Shown here in pieces: positions 18,471 through 31,772 of a stretch of DNA of 60,883 bases. The position numbers and the translations under genes were made by a program. The first letter of the stretch is position 1, and each line of letters opens with the position of its first letter. Source of the stretch: Stutzerimonas kirkiae (GTDB taxonomy: Bacteria > Pseudomonadota > Gammaproteobacteria > Pseudomonadales > Pseudomonadaceae); the NCBI RefSeq assembly GCF_004327335.1, contig NZ_QJUO01000025.1:1-60883 (forward strand), given 5' to 3'. The notes beneath the pieces are model-generated. The model worked only from the letters and a program-made list of their open reading frames with translations. It had not been told where the DNA came from and made no database searches.

Positions 18471-19736
18471 ATGTCTTTCATCACGGAATACGGCACCGTA
18501 CTTCTCGTGCTCGCCTGTTGCTTCGGTTTTTTCATGGCCTGGGGCGTAGGCGCCAATGACGTTTCCAACGCCATGGGCACTTCGGTCGGCTCCAAGGCGC
18601 TGACCATCCGGCAGGCGATCCTGATCGCCATGTTCTTCGAATTCTTCGGCGCCTACCTGGCTGGCGGCCAGGTCGCCGAGACCATCAAGAACGGTATCGT
18701 CGACGCATCGCAGATCGAGCCCGACCTGTTCGTGCTGGGCATGATGTCGGCGCTGCTGTCGGCCGGCACCTGGCTGCTGATCGCCTCGTTGCGCGGCTGG
18801 CCGGTATCCACCACCCACACCATCGTCGGCGCCATCATCGGCTTCGCCGCCATCGGCATCTCGGTGGACACCGTCAACTGGATCGGCCTGCTGCCGATCG
18901 TCTCCAGTTGGGTGGTGACACCCTTCATTTCCGGTCTGATCGCCTTCGGTATCTTCAAGAGCGTGCAGTGGCTGATCATGGATACCGAGGACCCCTTCCG
19001 CAACGCCAAGCGCTGGGTGCCGGGCTACATGTTCCTCACCGGCTTCATGCTGGCGCTGATGACCTTCACCAAGGGCCTCAAGCACGTCGGCCTGGATTTC
19101 AGCGGCCTGGAAAGCTTCCTCTACTCGGTGCTGATCGGCGTACTGGTGGCCGCCCTCGGCATCAGCCTGCTGACCCGCATCCAGGTCGACCCGGAAGCCA
19201 ACCGCGCCTTCCATTTCGCCAGTGTCGAGAAAGTATTCGCGGTACTGATGATCTTTACCGCCTGCTCCATGGCCTTCGCCCACGGCGCCAGCGACGTGTC
19301 CAACGCGGTCGGCCCGCTGGCGGCGGTGGTCGGCGTGATCCACGCCGGTGGCGACATGGCCATCGGCGGCAAGTCGTCGGTGCCCGGCTGGGTGCTGCTG
19401 CTGGGCGCGGTGGGCATCGTCATCGGCCTGGCCACCTATGGCTGGAAGGTGATGGCGACCATCGGCAAGGGCATCACCGAACTGACTCCGAGCCGTGGCT
19501 TCGCCGCCGAACTGGCGACCGCCATCACCGTGGTCACCGCCTCGGGCATCGGCCTGCCGATCTCCACCACCCACACCTTGGTCGGCGCAGTGCTGGGCAT
19601 CGGCCTGGCCCGGGGTATCGGCGCGCTCAACCTGGGCATGATCGGCAAGATCTTCTCCACCTGGGTGATCACCCTGCCTGCGGGGGCACTGTTCGCGATC
19701 ATCTATCTGGAAATCATGATGTTCATCTTCCTGTAA
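18471..19736 (+). CDS. pit: Pit-family inorganic phosphate transporter
   Basis: This is a 421-residue multi-span membrane protein with the two internal repeats of the PiT family: GVGANDVSNAMGTSVGSKALT near residue 22 and FAHGASDVSNAVGPLAAVVG near 265. Each half ends with an STTHT loop (GWPVSTTHTIVGA, GLPISTTHTLVGA). It should import phosphate, likely as a metal-phosphate complex with protons, at low affinity. I chose the ATG at 18471 over an upstream GTG at 18432, because MSFITEYGTVLLVLAC is the natural start and the GTG version adds 13 unusual residues. It pairs with the PhoU-like gene upstream. Confidence 0.93.
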   Translation: MSFITEYGTVLLVLACCFGFFMAWGVGANDVSNAMGTSVGSKALTIRQAILIAMFFEFFGAYLAGGQVAETIKNGIVDASQIEPDLFVLGMMSALLSAGTWLLIASLRGWPVSTTHTIVGAIIGFAAIGISVDTVNWIGLLPIVSSWVVTPFISGLIAFGIFKSVQWLIMDTEDPFRNAKRWVPGYMFLTGFMLALMTFTKGLKHVGLDFSGLESFLYSVLIGVLVAALGISLLTRIQVDPEANRAFHFASVEKVFAVLMIFTACSMAFAHGASDVSNAVGPLAAVVGVIHAGGDMAIGGKSSVPGWVLLLGAVGIVIGLATYGWKVMATIGKGITELTPSRGFAAELATAITVVTASGIGLPISTTHTLVGAVLGIGLARGIGALNLGMIGKIFSTWVITLPAGALFAIIYLEIMMFIFL

Positions 19737-19822
19737 GGGATAGGAGCGGCCTTAAGCGGCAAGCTGCGAGCCATTGTCGAATGCACGCGGCGTACGCAAG
19801 TCTTCCCGCTCATGGCGGCCTC

Positions 19823-20044
19823 AGGGCGATCGGGCGATGCGCGGCAAAGCGCCGGAAAGAGCGCGGGAAGGCTCGAGGCTGGACGAAAGAGCGTGGCAAC
19901 CGGTGTTTTTCGTCCAGCTTTCCAGGGCCTGTTGACGTTTCGTCGCAAGCGCATTGTCGCGACGAAACGTCAATAAACACCTAGCCTCCAGCGCTTTTGT
20001 CGAAGCTCCTTTCCAGTGAATGACGGTATGGCGCAATCGCCCTG
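19823..20044. repeat. palindromic intergenic element, copy C (with nested insertion)
   Basis: The ends are CAGGGCGATCGGGC on the left and GCGCAATCGCCCTG on the right. Inside, GAGGCTGGACGAAAG pairs with TTTTCGTCCAGC, and the right arm resumes as GCCTCCAGCGCTTTTGTCGAAGC. The right arm is split by about 57 bases (around 19924-19982) that are absent from the other copies. These carry their own perfect 15-bp inverted repeat, listed separately. The element is about 222 bp, where copy G is 162 bp. Confidence 0.75.
19932..19973. repeat. perfect 15-bp inverted repeat nested in copy C
   Basis: TTGACGTTTCGTCGC (19932-19946) and GCGACGAAACGTCAA (19959-19973) are exact reverse complements around a 12-base loop. 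The block interrupts the right arm of the larger element, between its CTTTCCA and GCCTCCAGC parts, as an insertion would. Confidence 0.8.
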
Positions 20045-20117
20045 TCGCCCTGATGGCTTCCAGCTTCTTCCAACCACTCTTTGCGCTATGATCAAGGGCC
20101 ATCTCCGGAGCGCCCGC

Positions 20118-21284
20118 ATGCCCCTTCCTTCGCTGAAAGAGCAATTCGCAGCCCTGCTGGCGGCCCCTTCGGTCAGCAGCACCCAGCGCGAGCACGACCA
20201 GAGCAACCTGCCGGTCGTGGAGCTGCTGGCCGGCTGGCTGCGCGACCTCGGCTTCGACTGCGAACTGCAACAGGTGCTACCGGGCAAGTTCAACCTGCTG
20301 GCCAGCCGCGGCAGCGGGCCTGGCGGGCTGGTACTGGCCGGCCATAGCGATACCGTGCCGTTCGACGCGCCGCTCTGGAGCAGCGACCCGCTGCGCCTGC
20401 GCGAAGCCGACGATCGCTGGTACGGGCTGGGCAGTTGCGACATGAAGGGCTTCTTCGCCCTGGTCATCGAGGCCGTGCGCGGGCTGCTCGACCAACCCTT
20501 CCAGCAGCCCCTGCTGATCCTCGCCACCTGCGACGAGGAAACCTCGATGTCCGGCGCCCGCGCGCTGGTCGAGGCGGGCCGCCCGCTCGGTCGCGCCGCG
20601 CTGATCGGCGAGCCCACCGGGCTGCGGCCGGTACGCCTGCACAAGGGCATCCTGATGGAGCGCATCGACATCCTCGGCCAGAGCGGCCATTCCTCCAACC
20701 CGGCCTACGGGCACAGCGCCCTGGAAGCCATGCACAGCGTACTCGGCGAACTGATCGGCCTGCGCCGGCAATGGCAGAAGAGCTTCGACAACCCGCTGTT
20801 CGACGTGCCCAAGCCGACCCTGAACCTGGGCTGCATCCACGGCGGCGACAACCCCAACCGCATCTGCGGCCAGTGCGCCCTGGAATTCGACCTGCGCCCG
20901 CTACCGGGCATGGACAGCGAGCAACTGCGCGCGACCATCCGCCAGCGCCTGCTGCCGATCGCCGAACGCCACCAGGTCGCCATCGAGCTGAAGCCGCTGT
21001 ACCCCGGCGTGCCCGCCTTCGAGCAGGCCGCCGACAGCGAACTGGTGCGCCTCGCCGAACGCCTCACCGGGCACCCGGCGGAGGCGGTGGCATTCGCCAC
21101 AGAAGCGCCTTATTTTCAACAGCTCGGCTGCCAGGCGCTGGTCCTCGGGCCCGGCGACATCGCCTGCGCCCACCAGCCCGACGAGTATCTCGACCTGGCC
21201 CGCATCGAACCGACGGTACAGCTGCTGCGGCGCATGATCGAACATTACTGCCTGACGCCCGCCGAGGCTGCGGCTCATCCCTGA
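20118..21284 (+). CDS. argE: acetylornithine deacetylase
   Basis: This 388-residue M20 metallopeptidase-fold enzyme removes acetate from N-acetylornithine in arginine synthesis. Visible motifs are VLAGHSDTVPFD (first zinc ligand and catalytic Asp), GLGSCDMKGFFAL (bridging Asp) and ATCDEETSMSGA (general-base Glu pair), followed by the dimerisation domain GQSGHSSNPAYGHSALEAM. I chose the ATG at 20118 because GGAG sits 7 bases upstream; an upstream in-frame extension has no homology-like sequence and overlaps a repeat. argA follows after 9 bases, so the two arginine genes are likely co-transcribed. Confidence 0.93.
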   Translation: MPLPSLKEQFAALLAAPSVSSTQREHDQSNLPVVELLAGWLRDLGFDCELQQVLPGKFNLLASRGSGPGGLVLAGHSDTVPFDAPLWSSDPLRLREADDRWYGLGSCDMKGFFALVIEAVRGLLDQPFQQPLLILATCDEETSMSGARALVEAGRPLGRAALIGEPTGLRPVRLHKGILMERIDILGQSGHSSNPAYGHSALEAMHSVLGELIGLRRQWQKSFDNPLFDVPKPTLNLGCIHGGDNPNRICGQCALEFDLRPLPGMDSEQLRATIRQRLLPIAERHQVAIELKPLYPGVPAFEQAADSELVRLAERLTGHPAEAVAFATEAPYFQQLGCQALVLGPGDIACAHQPDEYLDLARIEPTVQLLRRMIEHYCLTPAEAAAHP

Positions 21285-21293
21285 AGGACCACC

Positions 21294-22768
<1,475 letters not shown>

Positions 22769-22842
22769 TCCCACATTTGACCTTTGCCAGGATAGCGCTA
22801 CGCTGACTCGCCCCCGACTATCGCCCTGGATAGAACACCACC

Positions 22843-23571
22843 ATGCGCCTGTCCCGCTTCTTCATCGACGCCCCCCTTGCCCTCGGCCAGCACGAACTGC
22901 CGGAGGAACAGGCCCACTACATTGGCCGGGTCCTGCGCCTGCAGGCCGGTGCCGCCGTGCAGTTGTTCGATGGCAGTGGCCGGGAATTCCTCGGCACCCT
23001 GCTGGAAGCCGGCAAGAAACGGGTGAGCGTGGCATTGGTCGAGGAACTCGCCGGCCAACCGGAATCCCCCCTGCATATCCACCTTGGCCAGGGCCTGTCG
23101 CGCGGCGAGCGCATGGACTGGGCGATCCAGAAGGCCACCGAACTGGGGGCCAGTGAAATCACCCCCATCGTCAGCGAACGCTGCGAAGTGCGCCTGAACG
23201 ACGAGCGCGCCGACAAGCGCCTGGCCCACTGGCGCCAGATCGCCATCAGCGCCTGCGAGCAATGTGGGCGCTCGGTGGTGCCGAAGATCCATCCGCCACA
23301 GGCATTGGCGCAATGGCTACCCCTGCAGGCCGAACTGAAGCTGCTCTTGCACCCGGTCGCCGAGCCCCTGGCCAGCCATGCGCGCCCGTCCAGCCTGGCC
23401 TTCCTGATAGGTCCCGAAGGCGGCCTGAGCGACAGCGAGATCGAGCTGGCACAGCGCAACGGCTTCCACTGCGCCCGCCTCGGCCCCCGTGTCCTGCGCA
23501 CGGAAACCGCACCGGTGGTGGCCCTCAGCGTGGCACAGCAGTTGTGGGGCGACTTCTCCGACCAGCCATAG
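22843..23571 (+). CDS. rsmE: 16S rRNA (uracil-1498 N3)-methyltransferase
   Basis: This 242-residue protein has an N-terminal PUA-like RNA-binding part (HYIGRVLRLQAGAAVQLFDGSGREF) and a C-terminal SPOUT knot. The SAM-pocket motifs are FLIGPEGGLSDSEIELA (about 187-203) and LGPRVLRTETAPVVAL (about 213-228). Together these are diagnostic of RsmE, which methylates U1498 in the small ribosomal subunit. The MRLSRFFIDAPL start matches the family. It is preceded by the repeat block after argA and ends at a shared terminator facing katG. Confidence 0.95.
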   Translation: MRLSRFFIDAPLALGQHELPEEQAHYIGRVLRLQAGAAVQLFDGSGREFLGTLLEAGKKRVSVALVEELAGQPESPLHIHLGQGLSRGERMDWAIQKATELGASEITPIVSERCEVRLNDERADKRLAHWRQIAISACEQCGRSVVPKIHPPQALAQWLPLQAELKLLLHPVAEPLASHARPSSLAFLIGPEGGLSDSEIELAQRNGFHCARLGPRVLRTETAPVVALSVAQQLWGDFSDQP

Positions 23572-23616
23572 GTACGCCTGCCCGCACCGCCGCTCACTCG
23601 GATACGGGACAACGCC

Positions 23617-23654
23617 AACGAAAAGGCCGGGCATCGCTGCCCGGCCTTTTCGTT
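23617..23654. terminator. bidirectional terminator between rsmE and katG
   Basis: AACGAAAAGGCCGGGCA (23617-23633) and TGCCCGGCCTTTTCGTT (23638-23654) form a perfect 17-bp stem with a 4-base loop. The stem is A-rich on one side and T-rich on the other, as expected for a terminator serving convergent genes. Confidence 0.9.
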
Positions 23655-23666
23655 CAAGCCCCGCGA

Positions 23667-25892
<2,226 letters not shown>

Positions 25893-26167
25893 TTATCTCC
25901 TCATCATCGAATCTTCAACAGCCATCCCATATAAAGGGATAGTCATGGGGCAAGTCTAGAATGCAGAAGGCTTAACGGGATAATTTATTAAAACAAACAA
26001 GCCAATAGTTTTTACCTTTCCATGGATCGGGAAGCAGGCCACGACCGGCACGGGATAAAACACCCTCACCACTCTGGCCGATACTCCGTGACACCGGAAT
26101 CTGCTCAAAAAACAGTCGCATAGCCGGGACAGGCGGCGCGACGGGCCTGCAGCCGTTCACCCAGAGG

Positions 26168-26176
26168 TTATCCACA
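26168..26176 (+). promoter_or_regulatory. DnaA-box consensus site 1
   Basis: The nonamer TTATCCACA matches the high-affinity DnaA box exactly. Its partner is 113 bases downstream in the same orientation. Function is inferred only. Confidence 0.45.
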
Positions 26177-26280
26177 GCGCCATCCCCCATCCTTGTTGAC
26201 AAGTCGACTGATGCTGTTCGTTTCTTGATCACCCAGCGCCGATAAGCGCCGCTCAAGGCCTGCAGGATAGCCTCCCCAAC

Positions 26281-26289
26281 TTATCCACA
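26281..26289 (+). promoter_or_regulatory. DnaA-box consensus site 2
   Basis: This is a second exact TTATCCACA, about 130 bases upstream of the rarD start. Together with site 1 it could recruit DnaA for regulation or titration. No AT-rich unwinding element or dnaA gene is nearby, so an origin is unlikely. Confidence 0.45.
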
Positions 26290-26419
26290 AGTCTGTGCAC
26301 GCCTTCGGTGAACAAGCCAGCAAAGGCCGACTGTTGCGCCCTGGCAACTCGCGACTGTACGCAGACAAGCCCGCCACGCGGGCGCACAATTACCGACCGC
26401 TCGAACATACGGACCGATC

Positions 26420-27316
26420 ATGAGCGATCTGCGCAAAGGTTATCTGCTGGCTCTCGCCACATTCACCCTATGGGGGCTCTTCCCCTTCTATTTCAGGACA
26501 CTGGAATCATTCAGCGCACTGGAAATCATCGCCCAGCGCGCCATCTGGTCGGCGCTGTTCGGCGCACTGGTGCTGCTGTTCTGGCGACACCCCGGCTGGT
26601 GGCGTGAATTGGCCGCCCACCCCCGGCGGTTCGCCGTGCTGGTCATCTCCGGGCTGCTGGTCGCCGGCAACTGGCTGATCTATGTCTGGGCGGTGAACAA
26701 CGGGCATATCATCGAGATCAGCCTGGGCTACTACATCAACCCACTGGTCAACGTGCTGCTCGGCATGCTGGTGCTGCGTGAGCGTCTGCGCCCGCTGCAA
26801 TGGGCCGCAGTCCTGCTGGCCGCCGCCGGCGTCGGGCTGCAATTACTGATGCTGGGCCAGTTGCCCTGGATTGCCTTGCTACTGGCGTTTAGCTTCAGTC
26901 TCTACGGGCTGCTGCGCAAGATGGCTCCAGTCGCCGCACTGCCCGGCCTGGTAGTGGAAACCTGGCTGCTGCTACCTGTCGCTCTGGGCTGGCTGCTGCT
27001 GTTCGGCTCCGGCCCCAGCACCGAGGCCGTTTTCTGGCATGGACCGCAGGCACTCTGGCTGATCGCCGCCGGCCCGGTAACCATCATCCCGCTGCTGTGC
27101 TTCAACTCCGCGGCGCGCTACCTGCCCTACTCCACCCTGGGCTTCATGCAATACATCGCCCCGACATTGCTGCTGGTATTCGCCGTATGGGTATTCGACG
27201 AAGCCTTCCCGGCGGACAGACAACTGGCATTCTTCTTTATCTGGAGCGGCCTGGCCATCTACAGCTACGACATCTGGCGGTGGTTGCGCAGGGGCAGCGA
27301 CAAGGCCCTTCGATAA
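26420..27316 (+). CDS. rarD: RarD/EamA-family transporter
   Basis: This 298-residue membrane protein has about ten hydrophobic spans and opens RKGYLLALATFTLWGLFPFYFRTLESFSALEIIAQRA, the standard RarD start. The EamA drug/metabolite-transporter fold is clear from two internal repeats (NWLIYVWAVNNGHIIEISLGYYINPL, then the NSAARYLPYSTLGFMQYIAPTLL region). RarD is named after a chloramphenicol-sensitive phenotype; its natural substrate is not settled. The stop codon lies inside the conserved TTCGATAAAAG word that begins a palindromic repeat (copy E), so the 3' end seems to have been shaped by the element. Confidence 0.9.
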   Translation: MSDLRKGYLLALATFTLWGLFPFYFRTLESFSALEIIAQRAIWSALFGALVLLFWRHPGWWRELAAHPRRFAVLVISGLLVAGNWLIYVWAVNNGHIIEISLGYYINPLVNVLLGMLVLRERLRPLQWAAVLLAAAGVGLQLLMLGQLPWIALLLAFSFSLYGLLRKMAPVAALPGLVVETWLLLPVALGWLLLFGSGPSTEAVFWHGPQALWLIAAGPVTIIPLLCFNSAARYLPYSTLGFMQYIAPTLLLVFAVWVFDEAFPADRQLAFFFIWSGLAIYSYDIWRWLRRGSDKALR

Positions 27317-27416
27317 AAGAGCTGAAGGCTGGAACGCCGGACGCAAGCACGGGCAGCCCCCGTTTCCGCTTTCCAGCGCACTTTGCAATGGGCCGAAACG
27401 CGTAGTGCGATCGCCC
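27306..27416. repeat. palindromic intergenic element, copy E (divergent)
   Basis: This reads CCTTCGATAAAAGAGCTGAAGG, with GGCTGGA next, then a diverged core, then CTTTCCAGCGCACTTTG and the end motif GTGCGATCGCCC. The left boundary overlaps the rarD stop codon. The arms pair less well than in copies G and I, so this is an older or decayed member. Confidence 0.55.
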
Positions 27417-27808
27417 GCCTACTACCAAGGCCTATTTGACAGTCGAACGGCGCAATCGGTATAGATCGCATTCGCCAGGCAGCCGACTCGCCACAAGTGA
27501 AAAACCGGCCCTGCGAACCTCCTGCCCCTGCGGTCATCCCCCGCGATTCCAGGGGAGCATGCGCCAGCGGATCACCGGCTCCACTGGCGTATCGGTGCGC
27601 GGACCGCGCCCGTTCCCATGCGATACGGCATCGCCCGGGCACGACCGGAGCATGCCCCGATTCGCGACGAAACCCGTTCCGCCATGGTTATGGCAAAACA
27701 TCGATGGATGCCGGACTGCTTTTCCATATCCCATCATGTAGTATCTCTTCGCGCGGACTACAAAACGCAAGATCCACGCGGGAATTGAAGAATAAAGTGA
27801 GGCGAGTA
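27417..27808 (+). other. upstream region of glcB
   Basis: This stretch of about 390 bases follows repeat copy E. It must contain the glcB promoter and 5' leader. AT-rich sequence near 27700-27800 is the likeliest promoter zone, but I could not settle on -35/-10 boxes. An upstream in-frame extension of glcB exists here without protein-like character. Confidence 0.4.
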
Positions 27809-29983
27809 ATGACTGAGCGCGTTGAAGTCGGTGGCCTGCAGGTCGCCAAAGTCCTGTACGACTTTGTGAACAATGAAGCGATTCCCGGCACCGGTGTCGA
27901 TGTCTCGGCCTTCTGGGCCGGTGCAGCACAACTCATCCATGACCTGGCGCCGAAGAACCGCGCCCTGCTGGCCAAGCGTGACGACCTGCAAGCACGGATC
28001 GACGCCTGGCACCAGGCCCGGGCAGGCCAGACCCACGATGCCGCGGCCTACAAGAGCTTCCTGCAGGAAATCGGCTATCTGCTGCCCGAGGCCGAGGACT
28101 TCCAGGCCACCACCGAGAACGTCGACGACGAAATCGCCCGTATGGCCGGCCCGCAACTGGTGGTGCCGATCATGAACGCGCGCTTCGCGCTGAACGCCGC
28201 CAACGCACGCTGGGGCTCGCTGTACGATGCCCTGTACGGCACCGACGCGATCTCCGAAGAAGACGGTGCCAGCAAGGGCCCCGGCTACAATGAAGTGCGT
28301 GGCGCCAAGGTCATCGCCTTCGCCCGTGCCTTCCTCGACGAGAGCGCGCCATTGGCCAGTGGCTCCCACGTCGACGCCACCGGTTACCGTATCGAGGGCG
28401 GCAAACTGCAAGTCACCCTGAAAGACGGCGCCAGCGGCCTGAAAGACAACGCCCAACTGCTCGGCTACCAGGGCGAAGCCGGCGCGCCGAGCGCGGTACT
28501 GCTCAAGCACAATGGCCTGCACTTCGAAATCCAGATCGACCGCGACAGCCCGATCGGCAAGACCGACGCGGCGGGCGTCAAGGATGTGCTGCTGGAATCG
28601 GCACTGACCACCATCATGGACTGCGAAGACTCCGTCGCCGCCGTCGATGCCGATGACAAGACCCTGGTCTACCGCAACTGGCTGGGCCTGATGAAGGGCG
28701 ACCTGGTCGAGGAACTGCAAAAAGGCGGCAAGCGTATCACCCGCGCACTGAACCCCGATCGCGTCTATACCGGCACCAACGGCGGGCAGCTCAGCCTGCA
28801 TGGCCGCTCGCTGCTGTTCATCCGCAACGTCGGCCACCTGATGAGCAATGACGCGGTGCTCGATCGCGAAGGCAACGAAGTGCCCGAGGGCATCCTCGAT
28901 GGCCTGTTCACCAGCCTGATCGCCATCCACAACCTCAAGGGCAACACCAGCCGCGTGAACAGCCGCACCGGCAGCGTCTACATCGTCAAGCCGAAGATGC
29001 ACGGCCCGGAAGAGGTCGCTTTCGCCAGCGAACTGTTCGCGCGTGTCGAGGATGTGCTGGGCCTGGCGCGCAACACCCTGAAAGTCGGCATCATGGACGA
29101 GGAGCGCCGCACCACGGTCAACCTGAAGGCCTGCATCAAGGCCGCCCGCGAGCGCGTGGTGTTCATCAACACCGGCTTCCTCGACCGTACCGGCGATGAA
29201 ATCCATACGTCCATGGAAGCCGGCCCGTTCATCCGCAAAGGCGAGATCAAGGGCGCCAAGTGGATCGCCGCCTATGAAAACAACAACGTCGATATCGGCC
29301 TGGCCACCGGCCTGCCGGGCCGCGCACAGATCGGCAAGGGCATGTGGGCCATGCCCGACCTGATGGCGGAAATGCTGGTGCAGAAGATCGGTCACCCGAA
29401 CGCCGGCGCCAACACCGCCTGGGTGCCGTCGCCAACCGCCGCCACCCTGCACGCGCTGCACTACCACAAGATCGACGTGTTCGCCCGTCAGGTCGAGCTG
29501 GCCAGGCGCGAGCCGGCTTCCCTCGATGACATCCTCAGCATCCCACTGGCACCGGACACCGGCTGGAGCGATGAGCAGAAGCGCAACGAGCTGGACAACA
29601 ACGCCCAGGGCATCCTCGGCTACGTGGTGCGCTGGATCGACCAGGGCGTCGGCTGCTCCAAGGTGCCGGACATCAACGATATCGCCCTGATGGAAGACCG
29701 TGCCACCCTGCGCATCTCCAGCCAGCATATCGCCAACTGGTTGCGCCACGGTGTGGTGAGCCGCGAGCAGGTGCTGGAAAGCCTCAAGCGCATGGCGCTG
29801 GTGGTCGACAAGCAGAACGCCGCCGACCCGCTCTACCGCCCGCTGGCTCCGGACTTCGACAACAACGTGGCCTTCCAGGCCGCACTGGAGCTGGTCCTCG
29901 AAGGCACCAAGCAGCCGAACGGCTACACCGAGCCGGTCCTGCACCGTCGTCGCCGCGAGTTCAAGGCCAAAAACGGCCTGTAA
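27809..29983 (+). CDS. glcB: malate synthase G
   Basis: This 724-residue enzyme condenses glyoxylate with acetyl-CoA to malate, the second half of the glyoxylate shunt and the sink for glycolate. Motifs include [15 protein letters not shown] (about 270), [15 protein letters not shown] (about 390) and [17 protein letters not shown] (about 427), with WKIDQGVGC-type sequence late in the chain. The size fits the single-domain-rich G isoform, not the 530-residue A form. I chose the ATG at 27809 ([19 protein letters not shown]), with GTGAGGCG upstream. It stands alone, with two hairpins after the stop. Confidence 0.96.
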   Translation: MTERVEVGGLQVAKVLYDFVNNEAIPGTGVDVSAFWAGAAQLIHDLAPKNRALLAKRDDLQARIDAWHQARAGQTHDAAAYKSFLQEIGYLLPEAEDFQATTENVDDEIARMAGPQLVVPIMNARFALNAANARWGSLYDALYGTDAISEEDGASKGPGYNEVRGAKVIAFARAFLDESAPLASGSHVDATGYRIEGGKLQVTLKDGASGLKDNAQLLGYQGEAGAPSAVLLKHNGLHFEIQIDRDSPIGKTDAAGVKDVLLESALTTIMDCEDSVAAVDADDKTLVYRNWLGLMKGDLVEELQKGGKRITRALNPDRVYTGTNGGQLSLHGRSLLFIRNVGHLMSNDAVLDREGNEVPEGILDGLFTSLIAIHNLKGNTSRVNSRTGSVYIVKPKMHGPEEVAFASELFARVEDVLGLARNTLKVGIMDEERRTTVNLKACIKAARERVVFINTGFLDRTGDEIHTSMEAGPFIRKGEIKGAKWIAAYENNNVDIGLATGLPGRAQIGKGMWAMPDLMAEMLVQKIGHPNAGANTAWVPSPTAATLHALHYHKIDVFARQVELARREPASLDDILSIPLAPDTGWSDEQKRNELDNNAQGILGYVVRWIDQGVGCSKVPDINDIALMEDRATLRISSQHIANWLRHGVVSREQVLESLKRMALVVDKQNAADPLYRPLAPDFDNNVAFQAALELVLEGTKQPNGYTEPVLHRRRREFKAKNGL

Positions 29984-29991
29984 TCCTCGCA

Positions 29992-30059
29992 GCCATGGCC
30001 TGCTCACACGAGCGGGCCATGGACCCAAAAGCCGCGCCCACAAGGGCGCGGCTTTTTTA
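29992..30059 (+). terminator. tandem hairpins terminating glcB
   Basis: The first stem is CCATGGCCTGCTC with GAGCGGGCCATGG (one mismatch), starting at about 29993. The second is AAAAGCCGCGCCC with GGGCGCGGCTTTTTT (30027-30057), a textbook rho-independent terminator with a T-run. Confidence 0.85.
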
Positions 30060-30076
30060 TGGGCGCAATGCCTGGG

Positions 30077-31681
30077 TCAGCAGTCCCGACCCTCGGGAGC
30101 GTCGGAAGCGGAAGTGCCGCAGGTATTCTCTCCCGTCACCTCGGTCTCCCCCAACCGATCCGCCGCTACCGGATGGCCGAACAGCCAGCCCTGCCCGATC
30201 ACTTCCGGCACGATAGCCTGCACGTAGGCCGCCTGCTGCTCCGTTTCGATCCCCTCGACCACCAGGCCGATCCCCAGGGGGCCGACCATCGCACAGATCT
30301 GCTCGACGATCCGCTCCGTAGCCGAACCACTGCCGATGGCGCGGGTGAACATCTTGTCGACCTTGATGGCATCGATGGGCAGATCGGCCAGATACGACAG
30401 GCTGGAATAGCCGGTACCGAAGTCGTCCACATAGATGCGGTAGCCAAGGGCACGCAACGCCTCGATACCTTCGATCAAGTGGCAGTGCTTGGCCGTCGAG
30501 CGCTCGGTGATTTCCAGCACCACCCGGCAGGGGGAGATACCACGGCTCGCCAGTTCCTTCTGCAGGAATAAGTGGAATTCCGCATCGGCGATATTGGATG
30601 CGGTCAGGTTGATGCTGATATAGAAGCCGCTGTCATCGACCAACCGCTCGCGCACGCCGTCCAGGGCCTTGCGCACGATCTGCCGGGTCAGTGAACTCAT
30701 GAGCCCCATATGCTCGGCCATCGGGATGAAATCTTCCGGGCTGACACCCTCGCCTTCGTCATCCTCCCAGCGCGCCAACGCCTCGGCACCGACCATTCGC
30801 CGGTCGCGCAGGCACACCAGCGGCTGATAGTGGATATGCAGGTCGCCGTGCAACAGCGCACGGCGCAATTGCATCGCCAGCGAATGCCGCTCCCGCCGCC
30901 AGGAAGCCAGCGCCAGGCCCAGCCCGACACCCGCCAGGCCTCCCAGCCCGGCCACCCCGGCCAGCAGTGGCAATGGTCGCTTGAGGATATTGATCTCGTG
31001 ATAACCAGCAGTGACACAGACATCCACCCCACCTGGCGGGCTGCACTGATACAGGGTCTGGCTGCGGCCAAGCATGGAGTACTGCTCCTTGCCCCCTTCC
31101 AGGTGCCGTACATCACCGAAACGCTGGAAAACATAGCCACTATCACTGTTGGTCACCAAAGCCCCGATCCCGGCGGGAGGATGCTCGAACAGTTCGAAGG
31201 CATTCGGCGAGGTGAATACGATCACATCACCCTGCCCTGCCATGTCGGCAACGATGCGCGGATCAACGATATTCCCGACAGAGGTCCAGAGCCTGACACC
31301 TCGCGCGGTTTCCAACCGATAGGGCGGTAGCGTAACCGGGGGTACGAGGTCCCCCCAGCCAGCGGTACAAATGATGCGACCGTCACGGACCCGCCCCACA
31401 TCGCGTAGCAGACGCGACTGGAACGCCAGCACACGCAGCTCGGCGATATCATCCTTCGAACAGGGAACATTGCCTGAATGCTGGACCAGCGCCAGCAGGT
31501 CGGCACTGACCATGGCGACCTCCCGCGCTCTATCCAGCAAGCCACTGGCATACTCATCGAGCCGCTCACGATCCTGCTTTACAAGGATCATCTGCGCCCC
31601 CAACAGAGCCAGCACGCCTCCCAGCAGCAACGCAGCGAACGGCAGTCCATATGACCACCCGATCAGGTCTTTCTTCCTCAT
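30077..31681 (-). CDS. CSS-motif EAL-domain cyclic-di-GMP phosphodiesterase
   Basis: This is a 534-residue inner-membrane protein. Two membrane segments (about 12-32 and 232-255) flank a periplasmic CSS domain with the paired cysteine motifs NVPCSKDDI and RIICTAGWG. In enterobacterial homologues these cysteines are controlled by DsbA/DsbB. The EAL domain (about 275-520) keeps EALARW, INLTASN, EITERS, VDDFGTGYSS, IKVDK and VVEGIE, so catalysis is expected. The cleaved product pGpG would lower c-di-GMP. I chose the ATG at 31681 (MRKKDLIGWSYG) over an in-frame ATG 18 codons upstream. It is a single gene, with repeat copy F in its upstream region. Confidence 0.92.
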   Translation of the reverse strand: MRKKDLIGWSYGLPFAALLLGGVLALLGAQMILVKQDRERLDEYASGLLDRAREVAMVSADLLALVQHSGNVPCSKDDIAELRVLAFQSRLLRDVGRVRDGRIICTAGWGDLVPPVTLPPYRLETARGVRLWTSVGNIVDPRIVADMAGQGDVIVFTSPNAFELFEHPPAGIGALVTNSDSGYVFQRFGDVRHLEGGKEQYSMLGRSQTLYQCSPPGGVDVCVTAGYHEINILKRPLPLLAGVAGLGGLAGVGLGLALASWRRERHSLAMQLRRALLHGDLHIHYQPLVCLRDRRMVGAEALARWEDDEGEGVSPEDFIPMAEHMGLMSSLTRQIVRKALDGVRERLVDDSGFYISINLTASNIADAEFHLFLQKELASRGISPCRVVLEITERSTAKHCHLIEGIEALRALGYRIYVDDFGTGYSSLSYLADLPIDAIKVDKMFTRAIGSGSATERIVEQICAMVGPLGIGLVVEGIETEQQAAYVQAIVPEVIGQGWLFGHPVAADRLGETEVTGENTCGTSASDAPEGRDC

Positions 31682-31772
31682 GCTTGCCCCGCCAGCCGGG
31701 CACCTCCCGAGAGCTATGCGTAAATGATGGCACAAGAATGGCTAGCGAGCATTGACGATAATCGACAGCGCA

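Larger units (their letters stand above)
19737..20117. other. intergenic region between pit and argE, mostly repeat
   Basis: This 381-base gap is dominated by palindromic element copy C (19823-20044), with a nested palindrome inside it. The remaining 70 bases before argE must carry its promoter or depend on read-through. No other gene is seen. Confidence 0.6.

Noticed and set aside
25972..26256. 94-codon minus-strand frame upstream of katG
   Set aside because: It has no ribosome site, no recognisable family and lies in a region with regulatory-looking sites.
26160..26300. Replication origin
   Set aside because: Only two DnaA boxes, no AT-rich unwinding region, and no dnaA, dnaN, rpmH or parAB nearby.
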